This document shows positions 16,074 to 24,397 of a stretch of DNA of 60,488 nt, one piece after another. The notes under the pieces were generated by a model, which made no database searches, was not told where the DNA came from, and saw only the letters and a program-made list of their open reading frames with translations. The position numbers were made by a program, and so were the translations under genes. The stretch lies in NCBI GenBank assembly GCA_947450325.1, contig CANFUT010000027.1:1-60488 (forward strand), written 5' to 3'. Each line of letters opens with the position of its first letter. The first letter of the stretch is position 1. Source of the stretch: Flavobacteriia bacterium (GTDB taxonomy: Bacteria > Bacteroidota > Bacteroidia > Flavobacteriales_D > Crocinitomicaceae).

Positions 16074-16280
16074 ATGAAATTAAAGGATCGCTTCAAAAGT
16101 CCTACACCGAAATTTTTCAAAAGATTGAGAAATTTTGGATTAGGCTTGGCGGCAGCTGGAGGAGCTATTTTAGCTTCTCCAATTGTTTTGCCAACAGCAA
16201 TAATCAGCTTGGGTACCTATCTCATCGTAGCCGGAACGGTTGCAGGAGCTGTGGCACAAAGTGTAACAGCTGATAGATAA
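16074..16280 (+). CDS. small hydrophobic membrane protein
   Basis: 68 residues: a basic start (MKLKDRFKSPTPKFFKRLRN), then one long hydrophobic glycine/alanine-rich segment (about 22-62), perhaps a helical hairpin. It starts 11 bp after the previous gene, so it is probably cotranscribed. Holin-like or phage-tail-membrane-like in composition; function not known. Confidence 0.6.
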   Translation: MKLKDRFKSPTPKFFKRLRNFGLGLAAAGGAILASPIVLPTAIISLGTYLIVAGTVAGAVAQSVTADR

Positions 16281-16341
16281 TAAAGTATTTTTTCTATTTC
16301 GAAAAAGTTACAAATTCGTCAAACTATTAATTCAAATAAAA

Positions 16342-16881
16342 ATGAATAAGGTAAGTAAATCAAGTGATTGGAAAGTAAAAGTAAAGTCAAAAAAGAAACC
16401 ACGCTTCAAGCCTGGTTCTGAATTGACTGACTCAGTGAACATAATGAACGTCGAAATCATCGAGGACAATGATGATCAAAAGGATAGTAAATCCTTCCAA
16501 ATGAATTTGGAAAAAGAAAGCAAAGAGCAGCTTGCGATTTCTTACAAAGAAACAACAATGCCAAGTGCTATTTCAGGAACTGAATCCATTGAAAAAGTGA
16601 ATGTGATGGAAATTGAGTTGACAGATGAGGTGAATGACGATTCTGAAATTTCTGAAGTCAAAATGACTACTAGCTCAAATCAAAATGCAAATCGTTTGAT
16701 CAATGTTCGCCGAAAATCAAAACCTCGTTTTAAACCAGGTGCCGATTTGACGGACAAAGTAAATTTGGTTGCAGTTGAAGTGTTTGAGCAAGTGGAAAAT
16801 GATGTTGAAGTTTGTGAAATCACCATCAATATCACTTCTAAAGTGAGTGCATGGGTTGAAACTGCTGCAGAACTAAACTAA
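16342..16881 (+). CDS. acidic protein with two HU-tail-like motifs
   Basis: 179 residues. Two copies of one motif: KKKPRFKPGSELTDSVN (about 13-29) and KSKPRFKPGADLTDKVN (about 130-146), each followed by a short beta-like stretch (NVEI / AVEV) and an acidic segment. The motif resembles the last strand and helix of HU-family proteins (FKAG..LKDAVN) but the rest of the HU fold is absent. No signal or membrane segment. Unknown function; possibly nucleic-acid-associated. Confidence 0.6.
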   Translation: MNKVSKSSDWKVKVKSKKKPRFKPGSELTDSVNIMNVEIIEDNDDQKDSKSFQMNLEKESKEQLAISYKETTMPSAISGTESIEKVNVMEIELTDEVNDDSEISEVKMTTSSNQNANRLINVRRKSKPRFKPGADLTDKVNLVAVEVFEQVENDVEVCEITINITSKVSAWVETAAELN

Positions 16882-16906
16882 ACTTCGACAAGCTCAGTTT
16901 ATCGAA
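16881..16906. repeat. REP-like hairpin, copy 1
   Basis: CTTCGA...TCGAAG hairpin containing TTCGACAAGCTCAGT, a short element scattered in many Bacteroidota genomes. A second, more diverged copy is at 17104-17128, on the other side of the small holin-like gene. Confidence 0.5.
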
Positions 16907-16925
16907 GAAATTAAAAATTTGGATT

Positions 16926-17105
16926 ATGTTACCTCATCACGACCACAGCACAGCAATAGGAACAACGACAGGAACGGCTTTATCCGTATTTGCGACATTG
17001 GACCCGCAAGATTACATCAAAACGATTGTTTTAGCTTGTGTCGGTGCGATTGTGAGTTTTACGGTAACGTTGTTTTTGAAGTGGGTTTGGAAGAAAATAA
17101 AATAA
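16926..17105 (+). CDS. holin-like small membrane protein
   Basis: 59 residues, shorter than most ORF cut-offs. It begins MLPHHDHSTAIG and has one strong transmembrane segment (TIVLACVGAIVSFTVTLFL) and a positively charged end (KWVWKKIK). Size, single or double hydrophobic span and basic tail resemble small phage holins or mobile-element membrane peptides. It lies between the 15.3-16.9 kb genes and a strong terminator. The overlapping frame from 16919 is a shadow. An amidase in the same island (26787) would be a possible partner, but they are 10 kb apart. Confidence 0.6.
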   Translation: MLPHHDHSTAIGTTTGTALSVFATLDPQDYIKTIVLACVGAIVSFTVTLFLKWVWKKIK

Positions 17106-17153
17106 CACTCGACAGGCTTAGTGTTACAAGTTCCTTGAAATAAAAAAGTTAAG

Positions 17154-17184
17154 AAACGCCATTCGAGAGAGTGGCGTTTTTTTT
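17154..17184 (+). terminator. intrinsic terminator
   Basis: Stem AAACGCCA (17154-17161) pairs with TGGCGTTT (17172-17179) followed by a T-run. It ends the 15313-17105 gene group. A similar but weaker unit recurs at 17803-17867. Confidence 0.85.
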
Positions 17185-17232
17185 ATTTGGTTAGGTTTGA
17201 ATATATTTGTTGTACTAAAGAGCCTTAACTAT

Positions 17233-17712
17233 ATGCTCAAAATTTCATTTCTCATTCTTATTGCGGGTTTAGTGCTTATTTTGATTGGATTAATCAAAAC
17301 TAAACCATGGAAGAATAATGAACAAAAATCATGGAGTAATCAAAACGAAACATCAGAAATAGATAGCTACGCCTTGTATTTAGGGATGTGTAAAAACGAA
17401 AATGAAGAGCCAATTGATAGGGATTTATTTCAGAACTTGGCAAATGAAGTTGGTGAAATTAATCTCTCTGACTTAATGGAGGTACACGGTAAAATAAACG
17501 CAAAACTAAATCGGAAATTTATAGACGATGAGATTACAACTAAAGAAGAACTCTCTTCAGAAACCAATCAAGAAAAAAATAAAAACGAAAAATTTGTTAA
17601 TTCAGCCATCGCTGGATATGCAACAAATTCTGCTGCGCTGGGAACCATCTTTGGTGGAAGTTTATTTGGTGCAGTGGTTGGTGATAAATTGCAAAAAAAG
17701 GGAGAGTCCTAA
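17233..17712 (+). CDS. membrane-anchored protein of unknown function
   Basis: 159 residues from the ATG at 17233 (MLKISFLIL); the frame extends to 17197. An N-terminal transmembrane helix (about 3-22), then a charged region, then a glycine/alanine-rich segment (about 120-150, AIAGYATNSAALGTIFGGS) that may be a second membrane hairpin. No family recognised. It lies between two copies of a terminator-like repeat. Confidence 0.55.
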   Translation: MLKISFLILIAGLVLILIGLIKTKPWKNNEQKSWSNQNETSEIDSYALYLGMCKNENEEPIDRDLFQNLANEVGEINLSDLMEVHGKINAKLNRKFIDDEITTKEELSSETNQEKNKNEKFVNSAIAGYATNSAALGTIFGGSLFGAVVGDKLQKKGES

Positions 17713-17802
17713 ACGATCACACTTGAAGGTAGAACCTATTCTCACTGATAAATACAAGGACTTTGTGGGTCTAGAAATTTTGATTTTCTGAACTTGGACT
17801 TT

Positions 17803-17867
17803 GTAAGTCCATTGAAATATAAAAAGTTATGAAAACGACATTCGAGATTGAATGTCCCATTTTATGA
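17803..17867. repeat. second copy of the terminator-region repeat
   Basis: About 60 bp similar to 17128-17185: both run AGTCC/AGTTCC, TTGAAATA, AAAAAGTTA, GAAA.CG.CATTCGAGA. This copy has a hairpin GACATTC (17837-17843) with GAATGTC (17850-17856) but a weak T-run. The gene at 17233 sits between the two copies. Confidence 0.55.
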
Positions 17868-18104
17868 GATATATAATACCTTGTAGGTAATTTTATAAGA
17901 ACTGTAGACTATCACTTTTCGCAATATATTTATATCTAACTTCTTTGACATGAATTCATGCTAATCAAATGTCTTTGATAATCATTTTTCTTAGAATATG
18001 AATGACAAACAATTTTGATGTTATTATATGTACATTAACTGACTTTGAGTATTAAAAAAGATTTTTTATTAACGACAAACCATCTTAATGTAAATATTTA
18101 TACA
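17868..18104. other. gene-less stretch before the fic gene
   Basis: AT-rich, no ORF and no obvious repeat. The only signal is the promoter box at its right end, described separately. Confidence 0.4.
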
Positions 18105-18112
18105 TATATTTG
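18105..18112 (+). promoter_or_regulatory. promoter -7 box (TATATTTG) of the fic gene
   Basis: Matches the Bacteroidota -7 consensus TAnnTTTG, 17 bp before the fic ATG, implying a leader of about 10 nt. No good -33 TTTG is visible at the usual distance. Confidence 0.5.
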
Positions 18113-18129
18113 CGTCAAAATATAGCGCT

Positions 18130-19245
18130 ATGGATTTTACCAATTCAGTACAATATCATTATGAACAATTTCCACCCAAAAATTTGGATTATGGAAAAAT
18201 TGTAAATTCCTTATTAAAAGCAACCGACGCATTGGCACGTTATGACCAAATGCTTAAAAATATGCATAATAGTGAAATTTTACTAGCACCATTGAGAAAT
18301 CAGGAAGCGGTAATTTCATCAAGAATGGAAGGGACTATAAGTACAATGGATGAAATACTAAAGTTCGAAGCTGATAGTGAGAATGATTCAGAAGAAGCAA
18401 ATAAAGTTCGCACTGAGGTGTTTGAAACGATTTTATATCAACGTGCACTTATTAATGCACAAAAAGCAATGAAAGATGGCTATCCACTCTCTCAACACTT
18501 AGTTAAAACTCTACATCAACAATTATTGTCATTTGGAAGAGGAGCTCAAAAATCCCCAGGGAAATATAAAATTGAACAAAACTATTTAGCTGATAAAATT
18601 AAACAAAAGGTTTTGTTTACACCAATTAGCCCAGAAAAATTAAATGACGGATTAGAAAATTTATTTACATATATTAATGAAAGTGCAGATCCGATTTTAA
18701 TCAAAACAGCTTTAATGCATCTCGAGTTTGAAGCACTCCATCCTTTTCAAGATGGAAATGGAAGAATTGGACGTATGCTTATTACACTACTTTTGTGGTC
18801 ATCTGGGGCAATCACTGAACCTCACTTCTATGTTAGTGGATATATGGAAGAGCATAAAGACGAATATATTGATACTATGAGGGAAGTGTCAAAAAATAAC
18901 AATTGGGAATCTTGGTGTATTTTCTTTTTAAATGCAATTGAAAAACAAGCAATAAAAAACTTAGAGATTGCAGAAAAAATAAAAGGATTATATGAAGAGA
19001 TGAAACCTATATTTTCGGATACATTATCATCAAAATGGAGTGTTAATGCTTTAGATTATATTTTTACCAATCCTATTTTTAGAAACAATCGATTTACTTC
19101 GAAGAGTGGTATACCCGCACCAACTGCTGCCAGATTTACGAGAATATTACTAGATAAAGAATTATTAAGAACTTTAGAAGAATCATCCGGCAGAAGACCA
19201 GCACTATATGCCTTTGAACCACTATTAAAACTAGTTCGAGTATAA
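18130..19245 (+). CDS. Fic family protein (class II), probable AMP-transferase
   Basis: 371 residues. Fic_N-like N-terminus, Fic core with motif HPFQDGNGRIGR (catalytic H204) and a C-terminal winged-helix-like region. The auto-inhibitory motif S-x-x-x-E-G is at 63-68 (SSRMEG), before the core, so it is a class II self-inhibited enzyme. Fic proteins transfer AMP or other phosphate groups to target hydroxyls. This type is usually chromosomal and free-standing, and no antitoxin gene is next to it. Its lone position in a mobile island leaves a defence or regulatory role open. Confidence 0.9.
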   Translation: MDFTNSVQYHYEQFPPKNLDYGKIVNSLLKATDALARYDQMLKNMHNSEILLAPLRNQEAVISSRMEGTISTMDEILKFEADSENDSEEANKVRTEVFETILYQRALINAQKAMKDGYPLSQHLVKTLHQQLLSFGRGAQKSPGKYKIEQNYLADKIKQKVLFTPISPEKLNDGLENLFTYINESADPILIKTALMHLEFEALHPFQDGNGRIGRMLITLLLWSSGAITEPHFYVSGYMEEHKDEYIDTMREVSKNNNWESWCIFFLNAIEKQAIKNLEIAEKIKGLYEEMKPIFSDTLSSKWSVNALDYIFTNPIFRNNRFTSKSGIPAPTAARFTRILLDKELLRTLEESSGRRPALYAFEPLLKLVRV

Positions 19246-19558
19246 AAAACTTACTGCAACACTTGCTAAAGCTCATGGCTAGATCATAGGTGAATTGTTC
19301 GTTTACTTTTCATAATTTTGTTAGTTGTAGTTTATGAAAAAATCTTTCTATAAATCGTCACGAGCTCTAGCAAGGAAACATTACCAGCAAACATAAACGA
19401 CAATTCTAACCAACATAAACTAAGATTAAAATGGCCGACAATAATCTAGTAGTTCTATTTGACACAAATTTGTACAGATAATTTGTAACAGGCAAAACAA
19501 GAGAGAAAGCTTTGGAAGACACGAGAGCCATCTCATCACTAATCTTCAAATTATTAGA
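19246..19558. other. gene-less stretch between fic and the DUF6943-like gene
   Basis: About 310 bp without a credible ORF or RNA gene. It appears to be a junction between two gene groups of opposite direction. Confidence 0.4.
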
Positions 19559-19590
19559 AAAAACCCTAGTCATTCTACCAGGGCTTTTCT
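19559..19590 (-). terminator. intrinsic terminator of the DUF6943-like gene
   Basis: On the minus strand AGCCCT pairs with AGGG across a 12-nt loop and is followed by a T-run (TTTTTT). It lies directly after the stop at 19592. Confidence 0.7.
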
Positions 19591-19591
19591 T

Positions 19592-20023
19592 TTACCTTAC
19601 TAGATCTCGCGCAACCTCACGTTTTATCTTTTTCAATGTTGCAGCCAAATCCTCAAATTGATGATCTTTTTCGTCAACAGTTTTCAGCAAAACCAAGGCT
19701 TTTTCAAAAAGTTCTGGTTTTGATTGTGCCTTTACAAACGCATCGCGGACCAAATTAAACATGTCTTTTTTGCGAATAAATAGGATAACCGATCCGATAA
19801 GATACTGCTTGAATTGGCAGCTCTGCCACAATGCGAAGCAGATCCAGTACAATGATTCCTTATCCTGAATGGTTGCGCATTCGCATACATAACAATTTGC
19901 ACAAGGTTTTTCAAGCGGTTTCCCGCTGTTTAATCCTTTGTTCAACACAAAGAAATGCACGCCCGAGTATTCAATACCCGGGCGATGCGTTTTGAAGCTA
20001 AAATTGAAACTCATAATTTTCAT
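19592..20023 (-). CDS. DUF6943-like conserved mobile-element protein
   Basis: 143 residues; a second ATG at 20014 is an alternative start. Recognisable pattern: FSFKTHRPG, HFFVLNKGLNSGKP, CANCYVCE, then YWICFALWQSCQFKQYLIGSV and PFIR-like FIRKKDM. I recall this family from Bacteroidota conjugative and mobilisable elements; its function is unknown. A small partner gene lies immediately upstream and overlaps its start by a few codons. Confidence 0.65.
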   Translation of the reverse strand: MKIMSFNFSFKTHRPGIEYSGVHFFVLNKGLNSGKPLEKPCANCYVCECATIQDKESLYWICFALWQSCQFKQYLIGSVILFIRKKDMFNLVRDAFVKAQSKPELFEKALVLLKTVDEKDHQFEDLAATLKKIKREVARDLVR

Positions 20024-20237
20024 ATTTAGCGTTTAATGACTTCAATCTTCTTTGTGCAAATGCTCTCAAATTGAGATACATTTTTCGAAGATTACCAGGT
20101 TTTAAATCCTGCAATTCCTTTTCAAAAAAGGCGATTTCTGTTTGTAGTTGAAATTGGTCCATTCTGTTCATGACCGACTTTGCAACTGCTGGGTTAATTG
20201 AATTGTACATATTATGGGCATTAAAAATTATGCTCAC
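19998..20237 (-). CDS. small helical protein upstream of the DUF6943-like gene
   Basis: 79 residues, mostly alpha-helical and charged (QLQTEIAFFEKELQDLKPGN), no membrane segment. Its end overlaps the start of the next gene by 26 bp (or 17 bp if that gene begins at 20014), indicating an operon. Function unknown. Confidence 0.5.
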   Translation of the reverse strand: MSIIFNAHNMYNSINPAVAKSVMNRMDQFQLQTEIAFFEKELQDLKPGNLRKMYLNLRAFAQRRLKSLNAKYENYEFQF

Positions 20238-20600
20238 CTGCGCTTCGCGCCTACAATTAATTCAAAAGAAAAGATAGAAAAAAAACGACTCAAAAAGCCG
20301 AAAAAAAAGAAAAAAAGAAAGCCGATTTAACAGGGGGTGAATGAAGGAAATGCAAGCTTTTTTCAAAAAAAATACTACCCGACTTTGCGAGAAAATTTTA
20401 TTTGTAAAGAGGAATTTAAAAATCAAAAAAAGTTTCAGTCCTAAAAAAAATGGAGGGTGGAGATTATTTTTGGAAAACCCGCAGGGCTTGAACTTGTATG
20501 TACTGAATGAATGCCCCTAAATTTGCTTTCATTTTTTTATTTTTGTCCACGGGCGACACATCTTAGTGATGATGAAAATTTAAAAATCGAACAATGATTT
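20238..20600. other. gene-less A-rich stretch upstream of the small operon
   Basis: Begins with a purine-rich run of A/G tracts (20275-20330), then TACCCGACTTTGCGAG and a GGAGGGTGGAG run near 20452, and GCCCCTAAATTTGC near 20514. No ORF. It looks like the conserved non-coding leader seen beside DUF6943 genes, but I cannot verify that. Confidence 0.35.
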
Positions 20601-20639
20601 CAATGTTTTGAACTGAAAAGTTTTCAATCTAAATATAAT

Positions 20640-21298
20640 TAAGTCAACTAAATTAAAGAGGTAAAACAGCCTTGAGCCAGCGGTGGAAAAGTGAAATGAA
20701 GCAATGGAAGTCCGATTTTTCATCGGAATGGAATTGCGGAATGGAACGTGCGCGCGAGCCGACTGCGAGTTGAGCGAAGGGGGAAGAGAAGAGCAGTGAC
20801 GATTGAGGAACTGCGGGAACGACCTCTGCTGGTAAGCACAAGGGTTTGGCGGATTTTTTGATTTCTATAGAAAATATTCAAACAAGTGTGTGATTGAATG
20901 CAATGTAGCCCGATTTTTCGTCGGGTGGAATGTAATGAAAGAACACTCTTGACAGTGAGAAATTATTTTGACGAGAAAAGTTAAATTGCTCTGCTTTTTT
21001 AGCAGTGCAAACTCTTTAAGAAATACTCTCAAAAAATGTGACAAACCCGCAGCCTGAGCGATTTTGCAGGCGAGCTTAACCCAAGGGGCGATGGACACCC
21101 AACAAACACGCGCTTTAGCACCTTTTAAGGGTTTGGGTGGACAAAGTAGCCCCGACTGACGACGTATGAGGACGTTACAAAAAAAGCTAGTGGAGAGCCG
21201 TAATTGAGGAATTCTGACGAATAGGCTTGGAGCAGTGTTTGCAAGGGCTGAGACGATAGGAACAGCTATGTATTACCCTTGCAAACAAGCTTTTTTTT
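20640..21298 (+). ncRNA. candidate structured non-coding region ending in a strong terminator
   Basis: Much higher GC than the surroundings and no believable ORF on either strand. It contains repeated CCCGATTTTTC.TCGG hairpins (near 20710 and 20908), an inverted pair GGGTTTGGCGG (about 20844) with ACAAACCCGC (about 21040), another pair ACACCCAAC / GTTTGGGTGG (about 21095 and 21130), and ends in an 11-bp perfect stem GTTTGCAAGGG (21237-21247) with CCCTTGCAAAC (21276-21286) followed by eight T. Could be an RNA, a transfer origin or both; the class is unknown. Confidence 0.35.
21237..21298 (+). terminator. strong intrinsic terminator without an upstream gene
   Basis: An 11-bp perfect stem with a 28-nt loop and a T-run on the plus strand, yet no plus-strand gene lies before it for 2 kb. 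This is the main reason to suspect a transcript from the region to its left. Confidence 0.7.
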
Positions 21299-21716
21299 GT
21301 AAAAGGACGAAAAGGAGGAAGACCGCTTTACCATTCAATTTATTGTTCAAAGAGATTTTATCTTCAACAAAAAATATATCTTCTTATTTGGTCTCAAATT
21401 CAAAGCGATTATTAAAATCATCTATTTCTTGTTGAAGTAGAAAAATACCAGGCTCTCTCTCATCTCTATAGTGACATCCTTGTCTTGAGATCCCTGCTTC
21501 TCAATATCAATATTGATTTAGTTGATCAATACTTTCAAGAAATCAAATAAATCTTTGTCTTTCAGGAAAAAAAATGCAATTGTGAATCTGAATCTAAGCA
21601 GGCTTTTAGATTTTCAGATGTATTTGTTTGCCTGAATTGAAAAAATTCAAATGAAAATTTTGGCTTGAGATTCTGCGATTGTAATTTGGATAATCTAAAG
21701 TCTATTTGTCATCGAT
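21299..21716. other. gene-less stretch downstream of the defence operon
   Basis: About 420 bp of AT-rich sequence with only small spurious frames. No clear terminator for the minus-strand operon was found. Confidence 0.35.
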
Positions 21717-24362
21717 TTAGAACTTCCCTCCCTTTTCTAATTTATCTAAACGATTGATCAATGCTAGACTTGGATTATTGTCGTTTAGGTAATGTTTGGC
21801 TCTACATTTTTTGGATAATTGCTTCAAAATAAGCACATCTTGCACTTCTGTTGCCTTAAAATCAATGTTGAAATCTATTGTTTGTAAAACGTCTGCGAGA
21901 TAGAAAGAATTTTTATCAAGTGACACAATGTAATTATCAATTGTTTCTCTCCATTTTTTTGGTCGTTCAGCAATTAATAATAACATCAATTCATGTTTTA
22001 ACAAGGAGTTACTTTCTGATTGTGCAGCATGAATGAGTAATGGACCCATTTTAGTTGAAAACAAATCGTCCTTGAATATTCTTACAACATTTGTAGGTAA
22101 TGCTTGTAAAACGGCAAATCTTTTTTCTATTGGGTCTTGAATTTCCAAATACTCTTCATCCAACCTGAAATTCGCTCCCTCAAATCCTATTTTACCCTTA
22201 TCGGCTAGTAGCGGAGAGAGAACAATTAATAGCTTGTTTAACTCATTCCATCCATTTGTGATATTTTTAAGTAATTCCTCTTTTAGCTCTGGATCATTGA
22301 CAAAGTCACTATTTCTCAACGCTCTACTCGCGGCAGCCACCTGGCGCATTAGAATAAGAAAAGAGTAATCTCTCATTACAGTATTAATAACCTGATTGTA
22401 TGGGCGTTTTTGATTGTACTGTTTATCGTCATATTTATCTTTAATCTCATCAGGCAATCCAGATGTAATAACATTTTCGCTGATTTTCGCCTCTTCTTTC
22501 ATTAATTCATTCACATTGGGATTCCATGTTATTGACTTAAAAGGGTTAAGGGTATCTGGAATATTTACTTTTGCACTTACAATTTGAATCGTTTCATGTA
22601 AATCATAATTTAGAACTTTTAAAGCATCAGATTTATTTCTATCAATTCCAGTATAAAATTCAATAATCTCGGGATAATCAACATATTTCTTTCCTTTATA
22701 AATTGCTTCTCGAAAATTTTCGTTCATATTCATTCTTTGCGCTATGAAGTAGAAAACCCAGTATGAATTTTTAAAATAATTATTCGACGAATTCTTGACT
22801 CCAATTATTGAGTTGTCTCTCAAGACAGTAATTAAATATTTAAGATCAAGGTCAATGTGATTTATTTTACAAAATTCCGTAAGGCTTGAATTGAAATATT
22901 CGTTGGAAAATTCGAAATCATCTCTCAAAACAAGTAATTCACTGAAATAACCTAAAACGAAACTACAATCTTTCACATCCGGTTTTTTATCATGGTATGT
23001 TGGCAATTCATAATTCTGAAAAATTGATGATAATATCGTTTCTAATAACTTTGTACGATTAACGACATTGTATTCATTCCCAATTTTTGCACCTGCACGT
23101 AAAATTGAAATACAATTTTTTACAGTTCGATGCATGTTTAGTGTTTCCAAATCTTTTGTCACTTTGGACAAAATTTTGTCATTATCTTCATCTATTTCTT
23201 TTATGTTGGAATAAGAAGAAACGATCTTTCTCAATTCCGCTTGAGGAAGAGGAAGCAAAAAGTAATTTGTGAATGTTCTTCTAATCTCAATTTTGTCATC
23301 TTCATCAGATTTAAGAAAAAAGTTATTGTCAATTGTGTTTAGAATAATTAGTGGTATTGCTTTGAACTCATCGCATATTGTTTTGATAATTTGCATCATT
23401 CCATTTTCCTCAAAACAAACTGAATCAAGTAAAATACAATCGATGTTTTTCAATTCCCTATGAAAAACGTTTTGAGTGATATTATTAATTTCTTTTAAAA
23501 CCTTATGTTTTTTAGTTGTTTTTGAGTCGAGAAATACGAAAGTTTTTCCATGCTTCCATGCTTCCAATTTTAAAAAATGCCCTAAAGAAGTTAAGCCAAA
23601 CTCAGATGGTGCACTTATAATTAAATCTGTAGGATTGTCAATTAGTAATTTTACATCAATTCTATTTTCATCATTTTTTGTTGGATTAATCGGAATTGAT
23701 CTTTTAGTACTGATTATCGGATCAATCCACAAAGGGCTATCTTCATTATAAGTTCTAAGCGCATTTTTCAAGTCTTCTTCGAATTGCTTTAGTAAATTGT
23801 CGATTTCTTTAAATTTCTCTTTGGGCTCGTTCATTAGGGAATTTTCTTGAACAAAAAGTTCTAGTTTTGATTTTAAAGCACTTTCAAAATTGGTTTCATC
23901 ATAGTCAATATAAAGACCTTCTGAACTGATTGATTTTTTAAAATTTTTAACTTTTTGAAATTGTTCAAAATCTAGTGTCTCAGGATCAACTTTTTCCTTC
24001 CCAAAAAAGAACAAAATTTGGGGTAATTTATCAATAGAACTCTTTTTTCGATTCAAGGCATCAAAGAATTCATGTTCTGTTCCACTTCCAGCTTTTTTAG
24101 TAGGGTGGCCAAATCGATGTTTCATAATACCAATAAAAATATCATAGTTTGATTTTTCAATATGCTCATCAATTATTTCTTGTCCATTTAATCCCATATC
24201 TGGTAATACATCACTCTCCCACTTGAAAGTTTCAAAATTGATACCAAAATGATTCGCTAAACCCGAATTGACTTCATCAATTACTTTTTGACATGTTTCT
24301 CTTTCAGGATTACAATCTCCTGGGGAGGATATAAAACATTTGTAAATTTTTCTTGTTTCCAT
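21717..24362 (-). CDS. DUF4062 / STAND-like protein, third gene of a Kiwa-like operon
   Basis: 881 residues. The N-terminal DUF4062 domain (about 5-170) has the typical start YKCFISSPGD and the stretch YDIFIGIMKHRFGHPT with TEHEF; this domain is TIR/SLOG-like and found in STAND-type proteins. The centre (235-480) looks like a P-loop NTPase, but the Walker A site is degenerate: APSEFGLTSL (251-260) has Leu where Lys is expected, while a Walker B-like IDCILLDS (307-314) remains. The last 400 residues are helical with no family I can name, and may form the sensor. It starts 35 bp after the KwaB-like gene, so it is probably cotranscribed. By analogy with DUF4062/STAND proteins a phage-sensing effector role is plausible (inference). 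Confidence 0.75.
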   Translation of the reverse strand: METRKIYKCFISSPGDCNPERETCQKVIDEVNSGLANHFGINFETFKWESDVLPDMGLNGQEIIDEHIEKSNYDIFIGIMKHRFGHPTKKAGSGTEHEFFDALNRKKSSIDKLPQILFFFGKEKVDPETLDFEQFQKVKNFKKSISSEGLYIDYDETNFESALKSKLELFVQENSLMNEPKEKFKEIDNLLKQFEEDLKNALRTYNEDSPLWIDPIISTKRSIPINPTKNDENRIDVKLLIDNPTDLIISAPSEFGLTSLGHFLKLEAWKHGKTFVFLDSKTTKKHKVLKEINNITQNVFHRELKNIDCILLDSVCFEENGMMQIIKTICDEFKAIPLIILNTIDNNFFLKSDEDDKIEIRRTFTNYFLLPLPQAELRKIVSSYSNIKEIDEDNDKILSKVTKDLETLNMHRTVKNCISILRAGAKIGNEYNVVNRTKLLETILSSIFQNYELPTYHDKKPDVKDCSFVLGYFSELLVLRDDFEFSNEYFNSSLTEFCKINHIDLDLKYLITVLRDNSIIGVKNSSNNYFKNSYWVFYFIAQRMNMNENFREAIYKGKKYVDYPEIIEFYTGIDRNKSDALKVLNYDLHETIQIVSAKVNIPDTLNPFKSITWNPNVNELMKEEAKISENVITSGLPDEIKDKYDDKQYNQKRPYNQVINTVMRDYSFLILMRQVAAASRALRNSDFVNDPELKEELLKNITNGWNELNKLLIVLSPLLADKGKIGFEGANFRLDEEYLEIQDPIEKRFAVLQALPTNVVRIFKDDLFSTKMGPLLIHAAQSESNSLLKHELMLLLIAERPKKWRETIDNYIVSLDKNSFYLADVLQTIDFNIDFKATEVQDVLILKQLSKKCRAKHYLNDNNPSLALINRLDKLEKGGKF

Positions 24363-24397
24363 ATTTAAGACTTCGATGTATATAATTTGGTAATACG

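Noticed and set aside
16919-17143. 74-codon ORF overlapping the holin-like gene
   Set aside because: It is in another frame, lacks a hydrophobic segment or any motif, and the 16926-17105 frame has a clear membrane peptide and ends just before the terminator.
20653-21098. Minus-strand ORFs of 62 and 77 codons in the GC-rich region
   Set aside because: No conserved pattern or start signal, and the region is dominated by inverted repeats and ends in a plus-strand terminator.
20640-21298. Group II intron, retron, tmRNA or RNase P RNA in the GC-rich stretch
   Set aside because: No reverse transcriptase gene nearby, no domain V-like hairpin, no tmRNA ends and no RNase P core motifs were seen.
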